Shown piece by piece: positions 49,392 through 60,050 of a stretch of 64,000 nt of DNA. Below the pieces are notes generated by a model. That model was not told the origin of the DNA. It searched no databases and saw nothing but the letters and a program-made list of their open reading frames with translations. Position 1 is the stretch's first letter. The number at the start of each line of letters is the position of its first letter. A program made the translations under genes and the position numbers. The DNA is taken from assembly GCF_041146395.1 (NCBI RefSeq), contig NC_090989.1, positions 278,286,343-278,350,342 on the forward strand, given 5' to 3'. The stretch comes from Eulemur rufifrons. Its lineage: Eukaryota; Chordata; Mammalia; Primates; Lemuridae.

Positions 49392-49763
49392 TGTCTTAGT
49401 CTGTTCAGGCTGCTGTAACAAAATACCATAGACTGGGTGGCTTATAAACAACAGAAATTTATTTCTCACACTTTTGGAGGCTGGGAAGTCCAAGATCAAG
49501 GTGCTGGCAGATTCAGTGTCTGGTGAGAGCCCACCTCCTCATATATGACCATCTTCTCACAGTAACCTTTCATGGTGGAAAGGACAAAGGATCTTTCTGG
49601 GGTCTCTTTTGATAATGCCACTACTCTCACTCATGAGGGCTCTGCCCTCAGGACCTAATCACCTAATCACCTCCCAAAGACCCTACCTCAAAATGCCATT
49701 ACCTTGGGGATTAGGATTTCAGCATAGGAATTTCAGAGGGATATAGACATTTGGTCCATTGCA
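49392..49763 (+). mobile_element. Solo LTR inside the ERVL protease (MLT2-like)
   Basis: 372 bp beginning TGTCTTAG and ending CCATTGCA, i.e. TG...CA. The flanks GGCTC (49387-49391) and GACTC (49764-49768) form a 5-bp duplication with one mismatch. It splits the provirus directly after the protease active-site motif. Internal text ('aaaataccatagactgggtg', 'tttggaggctgggaagtcc') is that of a widespread mammalian LTR. The subfamily name is tentative. Confidence 0.75.
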
Positions 49764-50175
49764 GACTCTAGATGCTAATTTCTGGGAACACAAAATACCA
49801 CTGTGGTCCACCTGTCAAAGTCTGTCTCATTGTGGGCCCAAGAGGTCCATAGAGCCACCTTATGGTCATTTCCCCAATTCTTGAGTGTATAGTTGGAATA
49901 GACATACTCGATGACTGGCAGAATCTCCACGATGACTTCCTGATCTGTGGAGGGAGGATTGTTATGGTAGGCAGAGCCAAGTGGAAGCTCCTGGAATTTC
50001 CCTTCCTTACTAGGATACTCAACCAAAAATACCGCATCCCAGGGCAATTGCAGAGAATAATGCTATTAAAGACTTGAAATATACAGGGGTGGTGATTCCT
50101 ATCTCATCCCCATTTCATTTACCCGTTTGGCCTTTGCAGAAGGCACAATCTTGGAGAATAGCTGTGGGTTAGATG

Positions 50176-51030
50176 TACTGTGGTCTATTTCTACTCACAG
50201 CACTTCTGACAGCAAATGCGTTGGGTTTTTTCCCCCCACACCAACAACCAGTTCTCTAACTCTCTGCACCAACTGGGCGTCCAATGATTTGATTCAATTC
50301 TGGCACTAACCACTTGGAGTTAGTACAGACCCCACAAGTTAAGGGCTCAGTCACACAAAACTGCCCCTACTGCAGATGCCTGTCACAAGTCTGGGCCTCT
50401 GAACCACCACCTAGCAATTGGGGATTCCCACAACCCCATTCTCATGTCTGATAATTTACTAGAATGGCTCACAGAACTCGGGAAGGCACTTTGCTAACGA
50501 ATACTGGCTTATTGTAAAGGATTCAACTGAGGAGTAGCTAAATGGAAGGGATGCATAGGGCAAGGTATGTGGGAAGGAATAGAGTTTTCATGCTTTCTAC
50601 AGATGTGCCACCCTCCCCAGCACTTTGAAGTCTTCATCCCAGAAGCTCTCAGAACCCCATAGTTTAGGGGATTCTATGGAGGTTTCGTTACATAGGCACA
50701 ATTGATTAATTGGCTATTGGTGATTGAACTCAATCTCCAGCCATTCTCGCCTGTCTGGAGGTTTGGGGCTGAGTCTGAAAGTTCCAACCCTCTAATCACA
50801 TGGCTGTTTCCTCTGGCAACCAGCCCTCACCCTGAAGCTGTCTAGGAGTGCACCAAAAGTCATCTCATTAGCATAAGCTCAAGTATGGTTTTGAAAGGAG
50901 CTTATTATGAATAATAAAATATGCTCCTCTCACCCCATCATTCAGGAAATTTCAAGGATTTTAGGCACTCTGTGCCAGAAACCAGGGATGAAGATGAAAT
51001 ATATATTTCTTATTATATCACAGTATCACA
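50176..51030 (+). mobile_element. Solo LTR inside ERVL reverse transcriptase, exact 5-bp duplication
   Basis: 855 bp flanked by identical AGATG (50171-50175 and 51031-51035). The right end is ...TATCACA. The left end reads TACTG, where TG would be expected, a single G-to-A change. An AATAAAAT near the 3' part (50910-50920) gives plus orientation. Removing it makes the flanking retroviral sequence contiguous. Family not identified. Confidence 0.8.
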
Positions 51031-51324
51031 AGATGGTTCCTGCAATTGCAGCTACTATTCCAGATAGGGAATCTTTATTGGAGCAAATCAACACAGTCCC
51101 TAGCACCTGGTATGCAGATACGAGTTTGCAAAAAAATCATTTTTGTTTATACAAAACTGTAGGGACCACCAGAAGTAATTTGCTTTAACCTAAGATGGTC
51201 AACCATGTACACTTTTGGTCTTGCCCCAGGGCTTTCCCAACTCTTTTGCGCTCTTCCATTATTTGGGCCACAGAGTTCTCAATTGTCTTGATATCCCATA
51301 GAACGTCATACTGGTCTACCACGT

Positions 51325-51650
51325 TGACTAATGATGTTGAGCATTTTTTCATATACCTATTGGCCATTTGTATGTCTTCTTTTGAGAAATGTCTATTTAG
51401 ATCCTTTGCCCATTTTTATTTGGATTATTTGATTTTTTTCCTATTGAGTTGCTGAAGCTCCTTGTATATTCTAGTTATTAATCCCTTCTCAGATGGGTAG
51501 TTTGCAAATATTTTCTACCATTCTGTGGGTTTTCTTTTCACTTTGTTGATTGTTTCCTTTGCTGTGCAGAAGCTTTTTAGCTTGATGTGATCCCATTTGT
51601 TCAATTTTGGTTTGGTTGCCTGTGCTTTGGGGGTATTACTCAAGAAGTCC
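51325..51650 (-). repeat. L1 LINE 3' fragment within ERVL
   Basis: Complement of L1 3' end: 'gagcattttttcatatacct', 'ttgagaaatgtctatttaga', 'ttctgtgggttttcttttca', 'agaagctttttagcttgatg'. Less diverged than the other L1 pieces here. Confidence 0.85.
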
Positions 51651-51659
51651 TGCTGCAAG

Positions 51660-51860
51660 AACTCTTGAGGCCTGAGTCCAGAAGTCCCATAATGTTACCT
51701 TCACTGCATTCTACTTGTCAAGCAAGTCACAAAGCCAGCCCATATTCTAGGGGTGGAAAACAAACTCCATTTCTTGGTGGAAGGAGTGTCAGAGTCATAT
51801 TGCAAAGGGTCATGCATACATAGGGATGGGAAGAATGATTGTAGGCATTTTGCAAATAAT
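51660..51860 (+). repeat. LTR-like repeat fragment within ERVL
   Basis: 'gtcacaaagccagcccatat' and 'aaacaaactccatttcttgg' look like the 3' part of the same repeat family whose 5' part occurs at 56140-56695. Confidence 0.45.
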
Positions 51861-52329
51861 CTGCAATATTAATGTCCCATGTGAAGGTTCACCAAAGGAC
51901 AAGATGACATATTTTGTTTAAGTCAATCAGTCTCTTTCTCCAACCATCCCAGTGCCTTCCAAATGGGCCTATACAAAAGTGGTCATGCTGACAAGAATGG
52001 AGGCTGTGCATGGGCTCAGCTATGTGAACTTACTTCACTAAAGCTGAGCTGGCTATAGCCACTACTGAGGGCTAACATGCCAGTCTGGCACCATTCCCCA
52101 GGGAGAACTTATTGCTACCTGATGTTACATTGATTACATTGGACTCTTTCCATCATAGCAAAAGCAATGGTTTGTCCTCACTAGCAAAGAGCATTCTAAT
52201 AAATATAGTTTTGCCTTCCTTCCCTGCAATGCTTATGCTAGAACCACCATCCATGTACTTATAGAGTGCCTTAGTCAAAAGCATATTATTCTATACAATA
52301 TTGCTTCTTCCCTGAAAACTAATTTTACA

Positions 52330-52355
52330 GCAATAAATAAGTAAATAAATAAATT
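52330..52355 (+). repeat. (AAAT)n short tandem repeat
   Basis: AATA/AAGTA units within the ERVL integrase region. Confidence 0.7.
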
Positions 52356-52440
52356 GGGCAGTAGACCCATGCATAAGGAATTCAGTGGTCTTCTTATGTA
52401 CCCCATTTCCAGATAGAATGGTGGAATAGTCAACTGAAGA

Positions 52441-53496
52441 TTTGGTTATTTTTTAAAATCATAAGGATGTAATAATAAGGATTTATGTAGGTGGTTAACC
52501 TTACAATTAATTCTTTAGATTACAGAATATTCAGCTTGACTGCAACTGTATGAGAGGAGTGATCATTATTGCTCAAAAATATGTATTATGACGTTTTCTG
52601 AGAGACAGTGGCTACGACAGTTGGGATTTTTTTTTTTTTCTTTAGGAAAGAGGATGAAAGTGTCTTTGTTTCCATCAAAATAGTTGCGATTGTTAGGTGC
52701 AGACATCAAGTTCTTATGATATGGACGTTCAACTATGTGCAGAATGGTGGGGTGCTCTGTGTGTCAGTTGTTAAGCTATTGACTCTAAATCACAAAACCT
52801 GCTTTCTATGCCTGTTTTGTGATGCTGGGGGGACTCTGAAAACTGTATATCTCCTTTGCCAGAGGGCCTTTTGTTAGGATCTGCCAGTAGTGGGTACCAG
52901 AGGGAGAGTGGAAAGTCAGGAAGAGGGAACAAGGGACTTCTTCCCTCCTGTTTGCTTGTTATTTCTGCCAGCATCACCGGCAGATGGGCCTACACTCTGG
53001 TAGCAGTGGTTGTTTCCGGCTTTTCTTTTTGTACTCCCAGCCCCATACTCACCGTTTCCCCTCAGAAGTACCAGCACCAGCTGGCAGTGTCCCCTCCTCA
53101 GCTTCCATGGGCTTCTTTTTTGAATTTCTAGGTTCTGATAATCTACCCTTTTTCCTGTGTCCCCTCAGCCCCAGGGACAGGAGCTGCTTCCTTCAATTGT
53201 TATGTTTCCCCAGGATAATAAAGTCTTTATGCTACATTTGAAATAGCATAATATTATTTTGAGGTAGACGCTGATTAATTAAAGATGTATATTGTAAACC
53301 TCAGGAAAATCATTAACATTTTTTAAAAAGCATTAAATGTTTTCTCATACTGTACTGGATTATCTGTCACTACTTAGTGCCATTCCCACCTTTTGTGCTT
53401 TCCTATGCGTCACTGGATCTGGAAGCTTGGGAACTACATTTCCCAGCATTCCCTGCCAGAAGGCTTACTAGTTAGATTCTACCAATGAGAAGTATA
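52441..53496. other. Intergenic, unclassified old repeat sequence
   Basis: 52850-53260 ends 'aggataataaagtctttatg' and looks like an old LTR or MER element that I cannot name. 53433-53452 carries a ZNF143-like motif (see findings). A T13 run is at 52628-52640. Confidence 0.4.
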
Positions 53497-54142
53497 GTTA
53501 TTTCTCAGTATTTGCAGTGGTTCTGTCCTATAAAGTTGCTGTGAACAATAAATAAACAAATACTGAAACATTCCTCCTGAAAGAAATATGGGGTTAGGTT
53601 CCTGTGAGCCTCAGGTCACAACATTTTTGTCAACGAATCAATATATGATCTTATTTTATGTCTGTTTTTGTTTAGAGACACCTTATTTAATATGTATTGT
53701 TGATTTATTAACATTTAACTCATGACCAACAGCTCTATAACTCATACCTGAATGAAGCTCTATCTTATTTTCTCAGTAAGGTACAGCATAGCCTGCTCAT
53801 GCTTAGCAATACTACACAGTACTTCTGCCTGGGGACCATTTTAACCAGTGCAATCACCAAAAAAATCACAAAAATAAGAAAAATATAGCACTAAATAGAT
53901 TGAGAAAGGATATTTTTTTATAGTATGGGGGCTGAAACAAGAAGGCAGAGTGTCACCTTGTTTGACCTCAGCTGGGAACTTGTACCAGGACCAACTCAAA
54001 TTTACTCCTGCTTTGTGCATGTCCACGCATGACCATGAAAGTGCTGTGAGTATTCATTTTGAGATACAAATAAATTTTAGTGGGTAGGCTACTTCACAAA
54101 TATGGATTCAGAATCCGTGAACAATGAGGAGCGACTCGACTG
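53497..54142. mobile_element. Tigger/pogo-like non-autonomous DNA transposon
   Basis: The right end reads 'atccgtgaacaatgaggagc' then 'gactcgactg'. Its complement resembles the left end ('agttatttctcagtatttgc'), as inverted terminal repeats of Tigger-type elements do. The internal 'gtacagcatagcctgctcat' fits. No transposase frame remains. Confidence 0.55.
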
Positions 54143-55290
54143 CATGTCTGTTTCATCATGCCCATTTCTTCTACTATCTGCCAGGGTAGAGGAAGATGGT
54201 AGAGAATTTCCACTTCACTGAGAATTGGCCATTGTTTTTGCCATGCTTCTAAGTGCCATTCCAGTCACGGGGTGCTTATTGGGTTGTTAAATCCCATGTC
54301 CTGAGAATGTGTCCCCAAGTCAATGATTGCTTTCTTATCCAATCTTACATTCCAGGTTACCCAATCAAGCACCCTCAAAATCCAATCCTATGGGTACTCC
54401 CCTGGCTTCTGCCAGTACAGACTGGTTAATTCTTGAAATTTAAGGGTATAGTCTATGTTTTCCCTTGTTTGGCTCAGTGCATTCCCAGCCAGGTTACCAT
54501 GGGACTTAACCCTAGTTACCAGCCTGACAGCTAGGAGGAGAGGTTGGGCAGCGCGGAAGGGGGGCATCTGTTGCCTGTGGGGGAGGGTTTCTGTAGCATC
54601 TTTCAGCACAGTAATAGCTCAGTTCTTAGGAAGGGTGGGCCAGCTTGGCAATGGCCCAGAGCTTGTGTCCCAGAGTCAACATCCTCAGGAGCATCCACCC
54701 AGATGTCCCCACCCCATGTTTTAGATCCCCGGTTCACCCCACCAGGGTCCTGCCCTTCACACAACAGACTTTCTTTGCCTGAGCATTCAGACATCTCTGG
54801 AGCTCTAGACTCAAACTTATCTCTTCATCCTGTTGCTCAATTGTGTCTGTCTTTCCACTACCACGGGGGATGAGAGCCTCGTTGTAAGTGACCACTGGAG
54901 CTCTCTGCCTCTTAAATCTAGCCATTAACTGCTGCTTAACAGCACGCAGTCTCTCATTATTCTTTTGCAATACAGCCAGCCAACCACCTTCCTCTGTGTT
55001 TGTGCACAGTGTTCTCCCCACATTTTTCAGGTGCTGGCATCACAGCACCTACCACCGCATTCTCCTCCATGCAGATATTTTCCCGGGTCACTGTCAGTGA
55101 AATCTTTAGCATTTGAACCACCACCTTGTTTCAGAGACTATCTATGCTCCACGAGGAGGGCATCCTCTTTGCCTGCCGAGCAGGGGATGAGCCAGTCCAA
55201 AATCCGTATCTTACCACTTGTTTTCCCTGACTATTCCTGGTACTTCTTGTGTCCATCCACGTTCCTGGAGAAACAGATGCCAACACAGGA
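54143..55290 (-). mobile_element. Candidate ERVL-MaLR internal sequence
   Basis: A minus-strand frame (54734-55021, 95 codons) is rich in Q, E, R and K, and resembles the gag-derived frames of MaLR internal regions. The flanking sequence is equally uniform and non-genic. I rely on composition and general appearance, so the family is uncertain. No intact product is expected. Confidence 0.4.
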
Positions 55291-56139
55291 TTAAACATGT
55301 AAGAATTTTATTAGGAGACATGGGCAAGGAGCCATTTCCAGGCTGAGAGAGCCATCAGACTATAAATCAAGTCTGACATCAAGTGAAGGAGAGAGGGAAG
55401 GAAATGGTGGAAGCACCTATGCTACCATGCAGTCCAAGGAATGTTCAGCAAGGTTGTCGGGCTGTCCCTGAGTCAGAGATGATCATCAGAGGAGTGCCAT
55501 TGTCACCCAGAGACAGGCCTGCCTTAGTATTCCTGCCATGGTCAGTTGCTGGGTGTAGCCCATGAGTAGCGTGGCCTCAGTGCAAATGCTTTGATGGATT
55601 TCAGAGTGCAGCAGCTGGGCCCTTGGTCAAATAACTTCCCTATAGTTGGAGGTCTGCAAGGTGCATTTTCTTGGTCACTATAGGATTAACTCACTTTTCC
55701 TCAGGAAAGTCCCCAAGGTAGGTGCTCTGAATATTATCTTTTCATAAATGAGAAGATTGAGGGATGGAGAGGTTTGGACACTTGTCCAAGGCCAGGTAGC
55801 TGGGAAGTGGCAAAGCCAGGATTGTTTCCTAGAATTGACCAAATCCAAAAATTCACTCTCAATCCCTGTTCTTCCAGTCTCTCCTGCACTTGTTCAGGGC
55901 TGCTCCCCCTGAAGCCCACTGGGGATACCTCACCATTGCCACTGCTACCTGTGTCCTTAATGAAGGTGCTCTTTCCTGTACCATAGACTCTGTCTCCTGA
56001 CGCCCTCCAGAGATACAAGCCCCTGGGATCTGGAGGAGTTCCTCATTCCAGAATCCTCATAACATCAGGGTGCTGATGGCTTCTGCACACAAGCTACCTC
56101 TTGGGCAAAAGGGAAGGGTAGGTTATACCTCTGTATTAG
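55291..56139. other. Intergenic with MIR relic
   Basis: A decayed minus-strand MIR lies about 55720-55830 ('ggatggagaggtttggacac', 'aggccaggtagctgggaagt'). The rest is unclassified. Confidence 0.45.
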
Positions 56140-56695
56140 TTATCTTTTGCTGTGTAACAATTTAATCACAAATTTAGTAGCTTAAAGGAACATACATTGA
56201 TTATCTCAATGTTTATTTAGGTCAGGAGTCCAGCACAGCTTAGCTCGGCCCTCTGATTCAGGGTCTCACAAGGCTGTCATCAAAGTGTTGGCCAGGGCTG
56301 CAGTCTCATCTGAAGCTTGAAAGGGGAAGAATCTGCTCTGAGCTCCTGTGATTGTTGGTGGCATTCTATTCCTTGCAGGCTGCTGGATTGAGGGCCACCC
56401 CCCCCTTTTTTTTTTTCTGACTGTTGGCTGGCTGCTCTCAGTTCTGTGCTGTGTGGTCTTCTATAGGGCAGGTCCCAACACGGCAGCTTACATCTTCAAG
56501 GCCAGCAAGAGAGTGTCTCCTAACAAGATGGGCTACAATCTTATGTAACATAGCCACGTACAAACCCTTTACCTCATTCTATTGGTTAGGAGCAAGTCAG
56601 GTCCTACCCACACAAACGCATGGACATAAGGAAGTGAGGAGTATGGGGGCCACCCAAGAGTCTATCTACCACACCTTCCTTTTTGATCAGCATCT
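56140..56695 (+). repeat. LTR-like interspersed repeat
   Basis: Begins 'tattagttatcttttgctgt', then 'gtgtaacaatttaatcacaa', continuing with 'gccagggctgcagtctcatc' to an end near 'agtctatctaccaca'. A common mammalian repeat of LTR appearance, name not assigned. It contains C8/T12 runs near 56399-56417. Confidence 0.55.
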
Positions 56696-56989
56696 CTAAT
56701 GAAAGCTACTCCTTGAACTGTCCCAAAGTTTGGCTTTCCATGAAGTATAAGTCTATGTGAAGGCAGTTGGGTAGGGGATTGCCCCTTGGTGATTTCTTGA
56801 ACCCTCTTTCCCTCATTAAGAGTGACTCAAACACATTAGATACCGAGAGCTGGCCCACTTCATCAGCATGTCATATTTTGGGCCCAGCACGCTTCTGCTG
56901 CGCCACTCTGCTTTCCTGTGTGTCATATTTTGACACATCCTGTAACACATGTTTAAGCATGGGAGTGACACGATTGATCAGACTTTACA

Positions 56990-57830
56990 ATAATTTTTAA
57001 AAAAACAACTTTATTCATGTGTTATATAATTTACCCACTTAGAGCATATAATTCAATGGCTTTTAGTATATTTACAGAGTTGTGCAACCATCACCACAAT
57101 CAATTTTAGAACATTTTTATCATCCCCAAAAGAAACTCCTAAGCTATCACCGCTAATTCCCTGACCCCCACCCCTAGCCCTAGTCAACCACTAATCTATT
57201 CTTTATCTCTATAGATTTGCTTTTTCTGGACATTTCGTATAAATGAGATAATATAATATGTGGTCTAGCTTCTTTTACTTAGTGTGCTTTTAGGGTTCAT
57301 CCATGTTGTAGCATGTATTAGTAGTTCATTTCTTTTTATATTCCATTGTATGGACAAACCACACTTTATTTATCTGTTCATTGGTTGATGGACATTTGGG
57401 TTATTTCCATTTTTGGATATTGTGAATAATGCTGCTATGAACATTTGTGTACAAGTTTTTGCGTGGACATGTTGTTTTCATTGTTCTTGGGTATATATCT
57501 AGGGAATTGTTGAGTCATATGTTAACTCTATGTTTAACCTTTTAGGAACTGCCAGACTGTTTTCCAAAGTGGCTGCACTATTTTATATTCCCATCGGCAG
57601 TGTATAAGAGTTCCATTCTCTCCACCTCCTCACCAACATTTGTTATTGTCTATCTTATTTGTTATAGTAATCCTAATGGATGTGAATTTGTGGATTTGAT
57701 TTGCATTTTCCTAATGGCTAATGATATTGAACACTTTTTCATGTGCTTACTGACCATTTGTATATCTTCTTTGGCGAAATGTCTATTCAGATCCTTTGCT
57801 CATTTTTAAATTGGGTTTACAATAACTTTT
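56990..57830 (-). repeat. L1 LINE (old, L1M-type) 3' region
   Basis: Complement of L1: 'acagagttgtgcaaccatca', 'agggttcatccatgttgtag', 'gaataatgctgctatgaaca', 'gtggctgcactattttatat', 'tctattcagatcctttgctc'. The longest continuous L1 copy in the window. Confidence 0.9.
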
Positions 57831-57964
57831 GATATATCACTAAAGAATCTGTGTTCATTGAAGAAAACTTAGAAACAACGCATAAGCATAATAAAATAAT
57901 AAATGTCATTTAGCAAACATTTGTTGCAAACATTGTGCTAAACTCCTTCTGTGCTTGCAGGAAG

Positions 57965-58215
57965 TCACACAGGTAAATATACTAGTAGTTAATGTTTATT
58001 GAGCTCCTGTTAGGTGCCAGGACCACTCCCATGTATCATTTCATTTAATCCTTCCAACAGCCTGTCTGAGGAGGGTGCTGCTCTCATTATACTCATTTTT
58101 CAATAAAGAAACTGAGGCACAGAGTTGTTGAGTAACTTCTGTGCACACAGTTTGCCGGTAGGACTTGGACTCCTGCAGTCTGTCTCTCCAGCTCTTGCAC
58201 TCAACTTTCACCTTG
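57965..58215 (-). repeat. MIR SINE
   Basis: Complement of MIR: 'tgagctcctgttaggtgcca', 'tatcatttcatttaatcctt', 'agaaactgaggcacagagtt'. Confidence 0.8.
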
Positions 58216-58599
58216 TGCATTTCTGAATCCAGAGGCTCTGAGCAGAACCATGCACTACACAGTCTCTTGTTCTCTTTAAGTAAAATAATTATCTTCTTTG
58301 ATGATTACTATTTTCTTAATACAAAATAGCAGAAGTTTCCCTCAGAGATCCCGTAAGACTTGGAAATGGTTTAATTTCTACTGACTCTATTTCTTTTTGT
58401 TTGTTTGTTTCTTTGTTTCCTTTTTCCTTCCATAGGCTTTGGGAAGCACAGTAACCAATCTTTCCATACTCATTCACGTTACTGCAAAATGAACTTGAAA
58501 ATTGTCAAAATGATGTTCTACTTGTCTACATGCTCAAGAATCATTCGGAGTAGGGCAAGGCATCGTACCCTCCTTCTGTGGGAGGCAGAACAGAGTTTT

Positions 58600-58905
58600 A
58601 CTGAGTGCCCAGACTTCCAGGGCTTCAGGGACCTGGCTTCAGCTGTCTTTGCAACTTATTTCTGCGACTTTAAACAAATGACTGAACCTCTGTGCTCACC
58701 TCATCGTGCCTGGCACAGAGGAAAGGACCCGGGAGCAGGGAGACAGGATCTAGGCTCACTTCCCAGCTTTGCACTTGTGTGGTCTCAGGCAACTCCCTTC
58801 ACCTCGTTGGGCCTAACTTTGCCCAGCTGTAAAATAAATGAATTGGACCTGAGGAAATATAAATGGATTGGACCCGAAAATCTCTGAGGTTTCTTCCAGC
58901 TTTGA
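58600..58905 (+). repeat. Two MIR-like SINE relics in tandem
   Basis: 58620-58720 ('acttatttctgcgactttaa') and 58735-58905 ('cccagctttgcacttgtgtg', 'ggtttcttccagctttgacg') both read as sense MIR. Confidence 0.55.
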
Positions 58906-59380
58906 CGTTCCGTGCTCTATGCCTACCTCCGAGTTGTAAAGAATGGGCACTGAGGTGATGTCTCCTTCCCAAAACCATTTTTTGTTGAAAATCATAAATC
59001 CTAGGTAGAGACTTAGGGGGAAATTGGGTGAGGCCTTTAAGGCTGTGTGGGGATACACGGCTTTTTCTAGGCAGGGGATGGGCGTGGCGGGGCGCCGGGC
59101 CGGGTGTGCGGGCACGGGAGCATCCCTGCAGGTTGGGAGGGCTTCTGTGGACGCTCGCGGAGGCCGACGCCAGCTAGGACCGCGGGTGCAGCGGCTGCGC
59201 ACTGGCACTACCAGCCGGGCCGATTTGCGTGTCTCCGCCCCCGCGACGAGCTGGTTGGGGGACTGGTCTGGTACGGCGCACCGATTGGCTGCGCGACCCG
59301 CCGCTCAGGCCCAGGAGCGGACGGTTCCTACTGCGGCTGGGCACCGGCTGGGCTCCCGCGTCGGCCCGCGCTCCAGCTGC

Positions 59381-59420
59381 GCCCGGCCCGGCCCCGGCCC
59401 GGCTCGGCCCGGCCCCGGCC
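59381..59420 (+). repeat. (GGCCC)n GC-rich short repeat
   Basis: About eight GGCCC/GGCTC units in 40 bases within the presumed RALGPS1 promoter. Confidence 0.75.
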
Positions 59421-59594
59421 TCCGAGCGAAGGCGCCGCTGCTGCTGGGCCCCTCCCAAGGCCATGAGGAGGCGGCGGCATCCACTGCGGCCCGCGTCAAG
59501 GTGACCGGCCGGGACTGCGGCGGCGGCGGCGAGAGCGGCGGTGAGAAGAGCGGCCGGCGGGGCGGGGCCCTGAGGGCCGGGCCGGAGGGAGCTG

Positions 59595-60017
59595 CAGGTG
59601 CGGGAGGCGGGGCCCGGAGGGGCCGCTGGGGCCGGGGAGGGGCCTCGGTGCGGGAGGCGGGGCTGGGGGTCGGGGTGGGTGGGCGTGTTATGGGCGCAGG
59701 GCCCGGTCCGGGGGCCTTAGGTGTGCTGGTCCCGGGGGGCATGAAGGACAGCGGGTGTTGGGGTGGTGGCGGGGAAAGGGCGCAGGTGCAGGGGGCGGGG
59801 CTGGAGGAGGCAGTTGGGCGGGGCCGAGGGGAGCTGCAGGTGCGGGGGGCTGGGCCAGGAGGGACAGCAGGTTTGCCAGTGGGAGGGGGCTGCGAGGTGA
59901 GGCCAATGCTGCGAGCGAGCTCGGGTGAGGAAACCACAGGTGCAAGGGGCGGGGCTCGGGAGACCTGCAGGGGCGGGGCCCCGAGTGGTTGCTGGTCCGG
60001 AAGCGGGGCCACAGGTG
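59595..60017 (+). repeat. Diverged minisatellite-like array of CAGGTG plus GC-box units
   Basis: Exact CAGGTG at 59595, 59783, 59837, 59937 and 60012, all on the plus strand and each followed within about 15 bases by a G-rich or GGCGGGGC segment. Further GGCGGGGC copies occur at 59656 and 59972 beside degenerate half-units. Best-preserved unit form: ctgcaggtgcgggaggcggg. Confidence 0.6.
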
Positions 60018-60050
60018 AGGAGCGGGGCGGACGGTGAGTGGTCGCGGGAG

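Larger units (their letters stand above)
48525..52440 (+). mobile_element. ERVL endogenous retrovirus internal region, nested and broken
   Basis: Plus-strand relics in the correct order. Gag-like sequence lies at 48525-49330. The protease motif G-L-L-D-T-G-S is readable at 49372-49392. Protease remainder and N-terminal reverse transcriptase follow at 49764-50175. Reverse transcriptase sequence resumes at 51031-51325, with 'SLLEQIN' visible in a degraded frame. Integrase-like sequence runs from 51860 to 52440. It is cut by two LTR insertions (49392-49763 and 50176-51030), an L1 fragment and another LTR-like fragment (51325-51860), and an (AAAT)n expansion near 52330. Stops and frameshifts occur throughout, so it encodes nothing intact. 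Its own flanking LTRs were not found. ERVL is an ancient class III family without env. Confidence 0.8.
59060..60050 (+). promoter_or_regulatory. RALGPS1: CpG-island promoter, probable RALGPS1 5' end
   Basis: Dense CpG, TATA-less, with an inverted CCAAT box (ATTGG at 59284-59288), (GGCCC)n sequence and GC boxes. Good splice donor at 59540/59541 (GCG|GTGAGA), with another candidate at 59500/59501 (AAG|GTGACC). RALGPS1 (a RalGEF with PH domain and SH3-binding motif) follows ZBTB34 on the same strand in human, so this is inferred to be its promoter and first exon. No RALGPS1 coding sequence is recognisable, so the name rests on synteny alone. The long frames here (337 codons plus, 235 codons minus) come from GC richness. 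Confidence 0.65.

Noticed and set aside
49775..50047. Minus-strand frame of 90 codons near the ERVL protease
   Set aside because: The plus strand there is recognisable ERVL sequence; the minus frame is its shadow.
58405..58887. 160-codon plus frame before the second CpG island
   Set aside because: It runs across two MIR relics and lacks domains.
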